NCBI GenBank assembly: GCA_041609895.1
Contig: JBFIPX010000081.1
Location: 1 to 13,312 of the forward strand
From: JAHHLP01 sp041609895
GTDB taxonomy: Bacteria > Bacteroidota > Rhodothermia > Rhodothermales > JABDKH01
DNA length: 13,312 nucleotides
Direction of reading: 5' to 3'
Below the pieces are notes generated by a model, which worked only from the letters and a program-made list of their open reading frames with translations, had not been told where the DNA came from and did not search any database. The translations under genes and the position numbers were made by a program. Positions 1 to 7,970 of the stretch are shown here, one piece after another (position 1 is the stretch's first letter; the number at the start of each line of letters is the position of its first letter).

Positions 1-307
1 AATCACAGCCGCGTCCCTCAGACTGATCAGTCGCCTCGGCTTAGGGGAAGATGCCGATCTGATGGCAGCCTTCACGACGCACGAAGACTGGGTCATCCGT
101 TTGTACGCGGTTTCTGGGCTGGCTGCGCTTGCCGATCCCACGTACGGTGAACAGGTCGCGATGTCTGTCGGGGATCCGTGCCACTGGGTCGCAATTCGCG
201 CTGCGCAAGGGTTGCATGAGCTTCGGCGCACCGATTTGCTGCGACATATCGTCTCGATCGATCATCCGCGCGCGGCCTTGGCTCGTCCACACGTAGAGGC
301 GGCCTGA
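1..307 (+). CDS. HEAT-repeat protein, C-terminal fragment (5' end outside window)
   Basis: The frame is open from base 2 to the TGA at 305-307, so only the last 101 codons are visible. The translation shows helical repeats of HEAT type: a segment with WVIRLYAVSGLAALAD is followed by another with HWVAIRAAQGLHEL, each with the hydrophobic-R-x-A-A pattern of a HEAT B helix. HEAT repeats are protein-binding scaffolds, and no catalytic motif is visible. The stop overlaps the ATG of the next gene (TGATG), so it is very likely co-transcribed and translationally coupled with the GT2 gene. That suggests, by inference, a scaffold or assembly role beside the polysaccharide synthase. The first methionine in the window, at 62, is internal to the frame and is not taken as the start. 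Whether the missing part carries membrane segments cannot be seen. Confidence 0.72.
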   Translation, partial: ITAASLRLISRLGLGEDADLMAAFTTHEDWVIRLYAVSGLAALADPTYGEQVAMSVGDPCHWVAIRAAQGLHELRRTDLLRHIVSIDHPRAALARPHVEAA

Positions 308-1716
308 TGCGAGAGTTCGTTGAGATCGTCAACTACGCCTTCCTGGGGTTTTTCATACTCCTAAACGGCAGTTATCTCTTGATGAGCGTGATTGCCATCC
401 GCACGCTGGTCCGGTATGCCCGAAAGATGCGTCTGCTAAGCATTCGGCAGCAGATCGCAGCCGCCAGCGCTCCGCCGATTGCCATCATCGCGCCGATGTA
501 TAACGAGGCAGCTGTTTGCGTCGACTCCGCTCGATCACTTCTCGGCATCGACTACCCGAATTATGAGGTGATGCTAATCAATGACGGATCAACCGACGAC
601 ACGGTGGAGCGGGTCGTACACGCATTCGAAATGGATAGGCTGGATCGTGCCGCCACTGCTGACCTCGACACGCAGCGGGTTCGAGGGATCTATCGCAGCC
701 GAACGCACAGGCAGCTGTGGTTGATCGACAAGGAGAACGGGGGAAAGGCGGACGCGCTCAATGCTGGAATCAACTATTGCCGGGCTCCTCTCTTCTGCGC
801 GATCGACGCAGATACGCTCCTGGAGCGAGACGGGCTGCTACGCGTCGTACAGCCGTTTTTGGAGGACTCGCGCACGGTAGCCGCTGGCGGAATCGTCCGG
901 ATTGCCAACGACTGCACAGTCGGAAACGGACAAATCGTCGACGTCCGCCTCCCGAAAGATGAGCTGGCGCGGCTACAGGTGACGGAGTACCTCCGCGCTT
1001 TTCTCAGCGGACGCGTAGCGTGGGACGTGACGGGTATGGTGCTCATCATCTCGGGTGCATTCGGTCTATTCAAACGGTCGCTCGTCGCCGAAGTCGGTGG
1101 CTATTCGACAGACACGGTAGGGGAGGACATGGAGCTCGTCGTTCGGATTCACCGCCATTGTCTAGAGAACAAGGTTCCCTACAAAGTCCGCTTCGTTCCC
1201 GATCCCGTGGCGTGGACCGAGTGTCCGGAGTCGATTTCGGTGCTTGGGCGCCAGCGCGACCGCTGGCAACGTGGACTCGCGCAGGTGATGGTGCGGCATA
1301 TCAAGATGCTTTTTAATCCTCGCTATGGCCGTGTCGGAATGATCGCCTATCCGTACTTCTTCTTCTTCGAGATGCTGGGACCGGTGATGGAGACGATAGG
1401 CTACGTAGTAATCGCCCTATCGATCATCTTCGGCATGATAAGTCCTACAATTGCGATCGCCTTCTTTGCCGTGGCGATTGTGTTCGGTGTCGCGCTCTCC
1501 TCTGCTGCGGTCACGCTGGAGGAACTGTCATTTCACAAGTACAACCGATTGTCTGATCTGCTGCGCCTGTTTCGGGTCTCTATCACCGAGAATCTGGGAT
1601 ACCGGCAGCTTAACGCGTACTGGCGCATGAAGGGTCTCTATTCCTACTTGAAAGGTGACCACTCGTGGGGCGAGATGACGCGGACGGGTTTTACTGTCGG
1701 TGGAGGTGAGTCATGA
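307..1716 (+). CDS. Membrane glycosyltransferase, family 2 (PgaC/cellulose-synthase-like)
   Basis: This 469-residue protein is a processive-type GT2 expected to polymerise a nucleotide sugar at the inner membrane. The visible hallmarks are an N-terminal membrane segment (about 10-31), LINDGSTDDT with nucleotide-binding D93, NGGKADALN at 144-152, the metal-binding DAD at 167-169, the acceptor-site GED at 272-274, and the QRDRW motif at 316-320 (QxxRW). One or two hydrophobic clusters follow at about 347-403, and the C-terminal tail is cytosolic. QxxRW with flanking membrane segments is typical of synthases such as PgaC, HasA and BcsA. Their substrates differ (GlcNAc, glucose, hyaluronan precursors), so the sugar is not assigned. 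The start overlaps the HEAT-gene stop, with GAGG about 8 bases upstream. The end overlaps the barrel gene (ATGA). There is no PilZ domain, so direct c-di-GMP control through this chain is not suggested. Confidence 0.9.
   Translation: MREFVEIVNYAFLGFFILLNGSYLLMSVIAIRTLVRYARKMRLLSIRQQIAAASAPPIAIIAPMYNEAAVCVDSARSLLGIDYPNYEVMLINDGSTDDTVERVVHAFEMDRLDRAATADLDTQRVRGIYRSRTHRQLWLIDKENGGKADALNAGINYCRAPLFCAIDADTLLERDGLLRVVQPFLEDSRTVAAGGIVRIANDCTVGNGQIVDVRLPKDELARLQVTEYLRAFLSGRVAWDVTGMVLIISGAFGLFKRSLVAEVGGYSTDTVGEDMELVVRIHRHCLENKVPYKVRFVPDPVAWTECPESISVLGRQRDRWQRGLAQVMVRHIKMLFNPRYGRVGMIAYPYFFFFEMLGPVMETIGYVVIALSIIFGMISPTIAIAFFAVAIVFGVALSSAAVTLEELSFHKYNRLSDLLRLFRVSITENLGYRQLNAYWRMKGLYSYLKGDHSWGEMTRTGFTVGGGES
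1702..1709 (+). promoter_or_regulatory. Strong ribosome binding site inside the GT2 3' end
   Basis: GGAGGTGA lies three bases before the ATG at 1713, within the last codons of the GT2 gene. It fixes the barrel-gene start and supports translational coupling of the two genes. Confidence 0.6.
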
Positions 1717-2591
1717 AGTGGATTCACTCGGTTTTCTGTCGCCGGGCAACCGCAATGGCGGCCGCCCTGCTCTTCGCGATTCCGCATGCCCAAGTCTCTG
1801 GAGCCTCACCGGGCCCGATGCCTCATGCATGGCCACCACCAACATCGGTGAACCATGGTGACGCGCACACGCGGCCTGCCGCTCCGGGTGCTGCCTCCGC
1901 GGAACTCCGGTGGTTTGCCACTGCTAGCCATGAATTTCGTCGTTTCCCGAACGACCGGCCGACCTGGCAGGCAGGCACCGTAAACATTGGGGCAAAGACT
2001 GGCAAGGGCAGAGCGTCCTTTCTGGAAATGGGATGGCTCACGCGGCACGATCGGGATGATTTCTTTGGCGCGATTGATCATTACGAGCCAATCGGCGGTC
2101 GCGCCTATGCGAATCTTAGAGTGGGCTTAGCGCCGGGCGCCGATGTGTCGCCCCGTAACGATATCTCCGCGGAAATCTTTCGATCGCTACCGCGTGCACT
2201 TGAGTTGTCGGCCGGATATCGGTTCACACGATATCACGATGCTACTGCCCACACGCCATCTTTAGGGCTCGCTAAGTATTCGGGCAATTGGTATTTGCGT
2301 CTCAAGAACAGTGTCACGCCAATTGACGGATCTCTCGGGTTTGCGGTAATCGCAACCGTTCGGCGCTATGGGCAGACCTCTGAGGAGTTCATCGGCTTTA
2401 CAGTCGCGGCAGGGCGCGAAATTGTGGGCCTTCCGGGGGGAACCGTGCTAGCCCGAAGCCCGACGGTCGTCAGCGTCTATGGCCAACGCTTTCTCACCAT
2501 GAATGCAGGTTTGCGACTGTCTGTAGAGGTCGTACGCGACGGCGATTTGTCCCGGAACGGCGTAACAGCCGGAGTGCTTGCTCGCTGGTGA
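1713..2591 (+). CDS. YaiO-like outer-membrane beta-barrel protein
   Basis: This 292-residue exported protein starts with a signal peptide: a basic n-region with CRR, a hydrophobic core AMAAALLFAI at about 14-23, and probable cleavage near residues 27-31. A Pro/Ala-rich linker to about residue 60 follows. The rest alternates polar and hydrophobic residues with many aromatic and glycine turns (for example ASFLEMGWL, LELSAGYRF, NWYLRLKNS) and ends in a C-terminal Trp, as outer-membrane barrels often do for BAM recognition. The overall pattern resembles the YaiO barrel domain, which often accompanies GT2 genes. It probably serves as an export or anchoring partner for the polysaccharide made by the upstream GT2, by analogy with the barrel of PgaA. 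Unlike the second barrel protein in the window (8976-10196) it has no TPR region. The HEAT protein may replace that function, which is inference. The start is secured by a strong Shine-Dalgarno site and an ATGA overlap. Confidence 0.75.
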   Translation: MKWIHSVFCRRATAMAAALLFAIPHAQVSGASPGPMPHAWPPPTSVNHGDAHTRPAAPGAASAELRWFATASHEFRRFPNDRPTWQAGTVNIGAKTGKGRASFLEMGWLTRHDRDDFFGAIDHYEPIGGRAYANLRVGLAPGADVSPRNDISAEIFRSLPRALELSAGYRFTRYHDATAHTPSLGLAKYSGNWYLRLKNSVTPIDGSLGFAVIATVRRYGQTSEEFIGFTVAAGREIVGLPGGTVLARSPTVVSVYGQRFLTMNAGLRLSVEVVRDGDLSRNGVTAGVLARW

Positions 2592-2642
2592 GTGCAGGTC
2601 TGCATCTTGCCGGGGTGAATGATTTCGTCCGGGTCGGCGAAG

Positions 2643-3503
2643 CTACGTGGTGGTCTCCGCGGCCAGGGGATTGGCCGAAAGGAGTCGTGCTGCCAGCTCG
2701 CCAGCCACCTCAAAGTAGCGATTGGTGGTCCCGACACTTTCTGGATGGCGAAGGAGCATGAACAGGGTGTCCTTTGACCGTGCCGCTTGGCAGGATGGCA
2801 CCTCGGTTGTGGTGAATTCCGCGCCTGCAATACGCGACCAGATAGCGGCGTGGGTCCTGTCATAGAAGACTACGAGGCGGGGCTTGTGGCGCGCCAGTCG
2901 GGAGCGGATGTGACGTGTTCGCCGGGTGAGGAACTGATCGACAAAACGGTCGGGATCTGAGAGATAAGCGACACGAGAAAGAGCGAAGGGCCACGGCTTC
3001 GATGAGGCGTTTGCCGTCAAGAGGTTGACCATACAAACGTCCTTGTTCGACAGTCTGCCAAGCTGCTTCGCCTGATATGCTCTTACGGATTCGTCTGATG
3101 TACGCTGCCCATTCATTGCGAGGGTAAATCGTGAAAGCCTCGACAAAGTCCGGTCGACTTGTGGTCTTGTTCCGAACCAACCAATGTCCCCAGAGGCCGC
3201 GTGAAACAAATACAGGTCGTCCATTTCGCGTTGCCCCCTACGGTGCCAGCCGCCAAGTCTCTGCTCTGTTTCCTCGGCAGAAGTACCTAGCCCGTTTGCG
3301 CCGGGACCAACAAGCCAGACTCCGGCGTCGTACGACCCAAAACCGTAATGTCCGCTACTATATATCTCGAGCAGTTTCCAATCCATCGTTAGGAGCTTGC
3401 ATATCGGACCCTCAATGCTGCCCACAAGGTACGGGTCCGGACCGGGATAATGCGTGATCGCGAAGGGGCCTGCTATCTCGTGGAAATAGCGAGCGTCAGG
3501 CAT
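2643..3503 (-). CDS. Uncharacterised protein, possibly uracil-DNA-glycosylase-like fold
   Basis: This 286-residue protein has no signal peptide or membrane segment. After a family-specific N-terminus it has VWLVGPGANG (62-71), then RLGGWHRRGQREMDDLYLFH (82-101), VRAYQAKQLGR (140-150), a segment LVVFYDRTHAAIWSRIAG (210-227), and near the end LRHPESVGTTNRYF (251-264). From memory this order matches a family of hypothetical proteins that open with a VGxEEGGG-type loop and carry the same RLxxWxxRG and VVFYxxxxxxxWxxIAG blocks. Its first loop and terminal HP motif recall motifs 1 and 2 of the uracil-DNA glycosylase superfamily. Here the acidic/glycine loop is replaced by PGANG, so glycosylase activity is doubtful. 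It lies alone on the minus strand between two plus-strand clusters and is convergent with the barrel gene after a 51-base gap. No polysaccharide role is evident. Confidence 0.62.
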   Translation of the reverse strand: MPDARYFHEIAGPFAITHYPGPDPYLVGSIEGPICKLLTMDWKLLEIYSSGHYGFGSYDAGVWLVGPGANGLGTSAEETEQRLGGWHRRGQREMDDLYLFHAASGDIGWFGTRPQVDRTLSRLSRFTLAMNGQRTSDESVRAYQAKQLGRLSNKDVCMVNLLTANASSKPWPFALSRVAYLSDPDRFVDQFLTRRTRHIRSRLARHKPRLVVFYDRTHAAIWSRIAGAEFTTTEVPSCQAARSKDTLFMLLRHPESVGTTNRYFEVAGELAARLLSANPLAAETTT

Positions 3504-3634
3504 ACCCAGCCCGTTGCGACGGCAATTTAGCGGAGGCGTTGGCGGTCGATAACAGGAGCAAACTGCTGCAGTGCGCAGCCTTCAGTCATCTCGCCGCCTA
3601 GCATCACATTAGCAATGAGTCAGCAGCCGAGGCA
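3504..3634. promoter_or_regulatory. Divergent intergenic region with probable promoters
   Basis: These 131 bases separate the minus-strand 2643-3503 gene from the plus-strand regulatory operon, so they must hold a promoter for each or the main promoter of the kinase operon. I cannot point to a convincing -35/-10 pair. Two structures are visible: a short inverted repeat CCGT-TGCG-ACGG at 3511-3522 and a perfect 5+1+5 inverted repeat ACTGC-T-GCAGT at 3562-3572, the latter of a size that could be an operator half-site pair. Two CGTTG words at 3512 and 3537 are 25 bases apart. Confidence 0.35.
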
Positions 3635-6600
3635 ATGGATTCAATGATTACAGCGAGACTACTCAACGTGTCGCTGTCAATTGGGTCTACCCTTGAGTTC
3701 GACAAGAATATTCACGCTTTTGCGGAAGCGCTCATCGACGAGTTCCCTGTCGACTACGTGCAGCTCTGGGACGCCCCTGAGACGTCTGGGAATAAGGAAA
3801 AGCTACTCTATCCCACCCGAACTCGTCCAGATGAACTGCTTCGATACCCGTTTTCCGGGCGCCCCGATTTCGGTGAGGCGGGGGCTCTCCTTGAGACGTC
3901 AGAGGAAAGTCGTGCGGGCCGTAATTCGTCAGTCCGCGGATTTCCCGTTGGAGAGCGGTGGGTAGCCGTAGTTCGATTCGTGGATACGGACTTGGCCAAT
4001 CTACTCGCCGCCAGCGAACAGTTTGAGGCATTGCTTACCCAGCTGGGAGCATCATTGACCGCCTGCAAGCTTTATGAGGAGACCCGGTTTCACGTTGAGG
4101 CTGGCCAAGCCACCTACGAACACCTCGCCGCCGGAGCCGCCAGGCTGGCACTTCTGATTGAGCACCTTCAGTCCGGCATACTCGTTGAGGACGAGCGCCG
4201 TCGCATCGCTCTGACCAACAAAGCGTTCTGCGGCTTATTTGGCATTCCTGCGCCGCCGGAAGCGCTGCAGGGATCGAATTGTGCCGAGGCGATCAAAGAA
4301 TCCGCGAACCTATTTCGGGATCCTGACGCGTTCATTCGGCGGGTCAATCAATTACTGGAGAATCGCGAGGTTTCCGTTGGCGAGCAATTGGAACTTGCGG
4401 ACGGCCGAACAATGGAGCGCGACTACATACCCATCTTTCTCGAGGGAGTGTATCGAGGCCACCTTTGGCACTATCGCGATGTCACGGAGCATAAGACTGC
4501 GCGGTTGGAGGTAGAGGCGCTCAAGAACTTTTACGAACAGGTGCTCGACGCTATGCCGGCGCAGCTGGCAGTGTTTGATCGCGAGATGAGGTACGAATAC
4601 GTCTCGGCAAGCGCCGTGAAGGACGCCGAATTGCGCCAATGGCTTAAGGGCAAAACAGACGTAGACTATTGCCGTCATCGCGGACTGGATCCGGAAATCG
4701 GTCGTATTCGGATGGAGAATCTGCAGAACGTTCTGGAAGGAGGGGAGCTGACGCGCTTCGAAGAGGTTATCCGGGGCCGCGACGAGAATGCGCGGCACAT
4801 AATCCGCTTCGTCGGACCGGTCTTTGATGATCGCGGCGAGGTAGAAAGGATACTCGGCTACGGGCTGGATGTAACTGAACTAAGAGTAGCCGAAGAAGCC
4901 CGCAGAGAGACCGAAGAGCGGTATAAGCAGCTGGTGGAGAATGCTGGTGATATCATCTACCGCGCGGACCTGGATGGTAAGTTCACCTACGCAAACAGCA
5001 TAGCGGAGCGCGTTACCGGATTTCGCGAACAAGAGATAGTAGGAACGTCGTTTCTCAATCTTGTCCCGGATGAATGGAAGCAGCATTTGCACGGTTTTTA
5101 TCTCCGGCAGATTAACGACAAAGTTCCCAATACGTATAACGAGTTTCCGATCCAGACCAAGTCTGGTCGGCAGATTTGGATAGGTCAGAACGTGCAGCTC
5201 GTATACGAAGGAGGCGAGGTCAGCGGCGTTCAGGCTGTGGCCAGGGACATCACCGATCGCAAGTTCTCTGCCGATGCGCTCGCCCAGAGCGAGGCTATGA
5301 ATCGGGCCATCATGGAGTCGGCCCTGGACTGTCTCATCTCGATCGACTCAGAAGGCAAGGTGCTGGATTTCAATCCGGCCGCAGAGCGAACCTTCGGCTT
5401 TGGCCGGGATGAAATTGTAGGAAAGCCGATGGTTGACTACATCATTCCGGAGAAATACCGAGAGGCGCATCGCAACGGTCTTGCGAGATACCTGGAAACC
5501 GGTCAAGGAAAGGTCATCGGCACGCGCGTGGAGATCACTGCGTTGCGATCTGACGGCACCGAGTTTCCCGTCGAACTGGCGATCAAACCCATTCAACTCG
5601 GCGATCGACTCATCTTCACAGCGTTTCTTCGAGACATAACAGACCTCAAAGATTCCATGGCCGAGCTGGTTGAGGCGAAGCAGGTCGCTGAGCGATCAAT
5701 GAAGGCTCGAGAGATGTTTCTGGCCAACATGAGTCATGAGATCCGCACGCCAATGAACGCCATTCTCGGTATGGCACATCTGCTCCGCAATACAGGGCCG
5801 ACGGCGGAGCAATCACAGTACCTTGCCGCTATCCACCGATCGGCGGAGTCGCTGCTCGCCTTGATCAATGACGTGTTGGACATAGCAAAGATCGAGTCCG
5901 GCCGCATACAATTCGAGCATATTGCCTTCCGACTCCATGAGACTATCGACAACGTCTGCGAGATGGTCCGTCTGGATGCGGATGACAAAGGTGTCGGTCT
6001 TTCTGTTCACGTCGGCGACGACGTCCCATCCGTTTTAAGGGGCGATCCGGTGCGACTGACTCAGGTTCTTCTCAATCTTGTTACCAACGCTCTGAAATTC
6101 ACCCCCACCGGAGGTGTGTCGGTGAATGTTCAATGTGTGTCGAGAGATGACGGAGAGGCCCTTCTTGAGTTTGAGGTGGCCGACACAGGTATAGGGATTG
6201 CCAGCGATCAACTAGAGCGCATATTCGAGAGCTTCACCCAAGCGCGGAGTGACACGACGAGGCAGTACGGTGGAACGGGTCTGGGGCTCGCTATCGTCCG
6301 CGAGCTCGTCGAACGTCAGGGTGGACGTGTTTCCGTTGCGAGCGAGGAAGGCGAGGGCTCGAAGTTTACAGTCCGAATTCCCTATGAGATTGCGGCCGAT
6401 ACAAACCTACCGACAATTGATGAGCATGAAGATCACGCGGAGCACGTTCTTCGCGGGTTTCGGATTCTGGTCGCGGAGGACAACGAGTTGAACCAGCTTG
6501 TTACTCGAAGCATGCTCCAGGAATGGGGCGCATCAGTGGAGATTGCCGAAAACGGACGTATTGCTGTAGAAATGGTACAGAGCAATAGTTACGACCTCGT

Positions 6601-7264
6601 TCTCATGGACATCCAAATGCCTGAGATGGATGGCTGCACGTCAGCTCGGTATATCCGGGAGACTTTGCAAGTGCCTGCCACTGAGCTTCCGATTCTTGCA
6701 CTGACTGCATCCACGTTGTTGGAACGGCGAGATGAGGTCAGGGCGGCAGGAATGAACGACTTCATTCTCAAGCCATTTGTACCTGCGGATTTGAGAGCCA
6801 GAATTCTTGATCACCTTCGGATCGCAAGGCCCGAATCGGCCGGTGCCGAGGCGACTCAGTCTCTAGAGGACGCAGCCGTCGACATGTCGTTTCTCCGTGC
6901 CAACACGTTGGGTCAAGAGCAACTGATTCCGCAGATGATCGACCTGTTCTTGCAACAAACTCCGTCAAACATAGAACGAATGACGCGGAGTTTTGCCGAA
7001 GATAGGCCCGCCGAGGTTCGTGCCACCGCCCACAAGCTGAAGTCGTCTGCGGGGATGCTCGGCGCCGCAAGACTCAAGTCAGTGTTGGAGAAGATCGAAG
7101 ACGCCGTGCGCGATAGTGAGCTCCACAATCGCGAAAACCTCATCGAAGAAGTAAGGTCGGTCAGCTCGGCCGTTATGAAAGAGCTCTCAGAAATACGAGC
7201 AGCGATCCGGAATGGAGATGTAAGTTCGACCGCGAAACCAAAGCCTTCGTCTGAACGGTCATGA
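3635..7264 (+). CDS. Hybrid sensor histidine kinase: GAF-like, 4 PAS, HisKA, HATPase_c, REC, Hpt
   Basis: This 1209-residue sensor has no membrane span and no signal peptide, so it senses in the cytoplasm. Domains in order: GAF-like region (about 8-150); four PAS units (about 168-288, 296-418, 424-545, 552-672), the third with VTGFREQEIVG and the fourth with TFGFGRDEIVGKP; a short coiled-coil; HisKA with SHEIRTP and phospho-acceptor H701; HATPase_c with N-box N814/N818, G1 box DTGIG 850-854 and G2 box GGTGLGL 879-885; a receiver with acidic E948/D949, phospho-Asp D992, T1024 and K1046; and Hpt with HKLKSSAG, acceptor H1133. All four phosphorelay steps keep their key residues, as in BarA/ArcB-type tripartite kinases. 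The input ligand is unknown. ATG 3635 has GAGG only three bases away. ATG 3644, same frame, has that site at a better distance of about 11 bases and may be the true start. The stop overlaps the LytTR gene (ATGA). Confidence 0.93.
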   Translation: MDSMITARLLNVSLSIGSTLEFDKNIHAFAEALIDEFPVDYVQLWDAPETSGNKEKLLYPTRTRPDELLRYPFSGRPDFGEAGALLETSEESRAGRNSSVRGFPVGERWVAVVRFVDTDLANLLAASEQFEALLTQLGASLTACKLYEETRFHVEAGQATYEHLAAGAARLALLIEHLQSGILVEDERRRIALTNKAFCGLFGIPAPPEALQGSNCAEAIKESANLFRDPDAFIRRVNQLLENREVSVGEQLELADGRTMERDYIPIFLEGVYRGHLWHYRDVTEHKTARLEVEALKNFYEQVLDAMPAQLAVFDREMRYEYVSASAVKDAELRQWLKGKTDVDYCRHRGLDPEIGRIRMENLQNVLEGGELTRFEEVIRGRDENARHIIRFVGPVFDDRGEVERILGYGLDVTELRVAEEARRETEERYKQLVENAGDIIYRADLDGKFTYANSIAERVTGFREQEIVGTSFLNLVPDEWKQHLHGFYLRQINDKVPNTYNEFPIQTKSGRQIWIGQNVQLVYEGGEVSGVQAVARDITDRKFSADALAQSEAMNRAIMESALDCLISIDSEGKVLDFNPAAERTFGFGRDEIVGKPMVDYIIPEKYREAHRNGLARYLETGQGKVIGTRVEITALRSDGTEFPVELAIKPIQLGDRLIFTAFLRDITDLKDSMAELVEAKQVAERSMKAREMFLANMSHEIRTPMNAILGMAHLLRNTGPTAEQSQYLAAIHRSAESLLALINDVLDIAKIESGRIQFEHIAFRLHETIDNVCEMVRLDADDKGVGLSVHVGDDVPSVLRGDPVRLTQVLLNLVTNALKFTPTGGVSVNVQCVSRDDGEALLEFEVADTGIGIASDQLERIFESFTQARSDTTRQYGGTGLGLAIVRELVERQGGRVSVASEEGEGSKFTVRIPYEIAADTNLPTIDEHEDHAEHVLRGFRILVAEDNELNQLVTRSMLQEWGASVEIAENGRIAVEMVQSNSYDLVLMDIQMPEMDGCTSARYIRETLQVPATELPILALTASTLLERRDEVRAAGMNDFILKPFVPADLRARILDHLRIARPESAGAEATQSLEDAAVDMSFLRANTLGQEQLIPQMIDLFLQQTPSNIERMTRSFAEDRPAEVRATAHKLKSSAGMLGAARLKSVLEKIEDAVRDSELHNRENLIEEVRSVSSAVMKELSEIRAAIRNGDVSSTAKPKPSSERS

Positions 7265-7944
7265 AGTGCCTAATAGTCGATGACGATCCGATGGCGAGGG
7301 CGATGCTTGAGCATTTTGTTGATCAGCATGCTGCTACCGTGTTTGCAGGTAGCTGCGGGAGCGCCTCCGAGGCGGCAAACGTGCTGCGATCGACTAAGGT
7401 CGATGTTCTATTTCTTGATATCGAGATGCCTGAGATGACCGGTATCGAGCTCGTTCGAAATCTGAAGTCTGTTCCGGAGGTCGTTCTTGTGACATCGAGG
7501 AAGGCGTATGCGGTCGAGGCATTTGAAATCGAAGTTGCTGACTATCTGCTCAAACCAGTTGCGTATAGCCGATTCATGCGTACGATCGAACGGCTGAATG
7601 CGAGGATCGCGCCGACGGACTCAGCGATGGCGGAAGACCATGTCTTTATCAAGACGAACGGCCGCCTTGTGAACCTTGACCTGAGGACCGTCCAATGGAT
7701 AGAGGCGCAGGGCGATTACGTGCAAGTTGTTGCTGAAACGGACCGCTACATGGTCCATGGCACGATGAAGAAGATCGAATCCAAGCTTCCAGAACGCGAT
7801 TTCATAAGAGTGCATCGATCGTTCATCGTTCGAATAGACAGGGTAAAGGATGTCGAAGACACGACGCTCGTCGTTGGCGCCAAGGTAATTCCGATCGGTG
7901 CTTCGTACCGGGGCAAGTTTCACCAGCGAATCAATACACTCTGA
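7261..7944 (+). CDS. LytTR-family response regulator (LytR/AlgR type)
   Basis: This 227-residue transcription factor has a receiver at 1-115 with acidic pocket D7-D9, phospho-acceptor D53 in FLDIEMPEM, T78 and K98 (YLLKP). A LytTR DNA-binding domain follows at about 125-225, with the typical blocks VFIKTNGRLVNLD, IEAQGDYVQV and FIRVHRSFIVR. LytTR proteins bind pairs of short direct repeats and often control extracellular polysaccharide, alginate, fimbrial or virulence genes (AlgR, LytR, AgrA). The ATG overlaps the kinase stop, so kinase and regulator are a cognate pair with high likelihood. The kinase's Hpt H1133 would be the phosphodonor. Likely targets are the flanking polysaccharide operons, which is inference from position. 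Confidence 0.93.
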   Translation: MKCLIVDDDPMARAMLEHFVDQHAATVFAGSCGSASEAANVLRSTKVDVLFLDIEMPEMTGIELVRNLKSVPEVVLVTSRKAYAVEAFEIEVADYLLKPVAYSRFMRTIERLNARIAPTDSAMAEDHVFIKTNGRLVNLDLRTVQWIEAQGDYVQVVAETDRYMVHGTMKKIESKLPERDFIRVHRSFIVRIDRVKDVEDTTLVVGAKVIPIGASYRGKFHQRINTL

Positions 7945-7970
7945 TTTTGAACTCGCGAACAGTATCGAAA

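Noticed and set aside
2592..2642. Possible terminator between the convergent barrel and 2643-3503 genes, with the repeat TGCAG-GT-CTGCA at 2593-2604
   Set aside because: The central loop is too small for a stable hairpin and no T-run follows on either strand.
3131..3457. 108-codon plus-strand frame opposite the 2643-3503 gene
   Set aside because: Its translation is arginine-rich and without family likeness. The minus-strand frame carries the coherent protein.
4352..4798. 148-codon minus-strand frame inside the kinase gene
   Set aside because: It lies wholly within PAS-coding sequence and has no recognisable domain or ribosome binding site.
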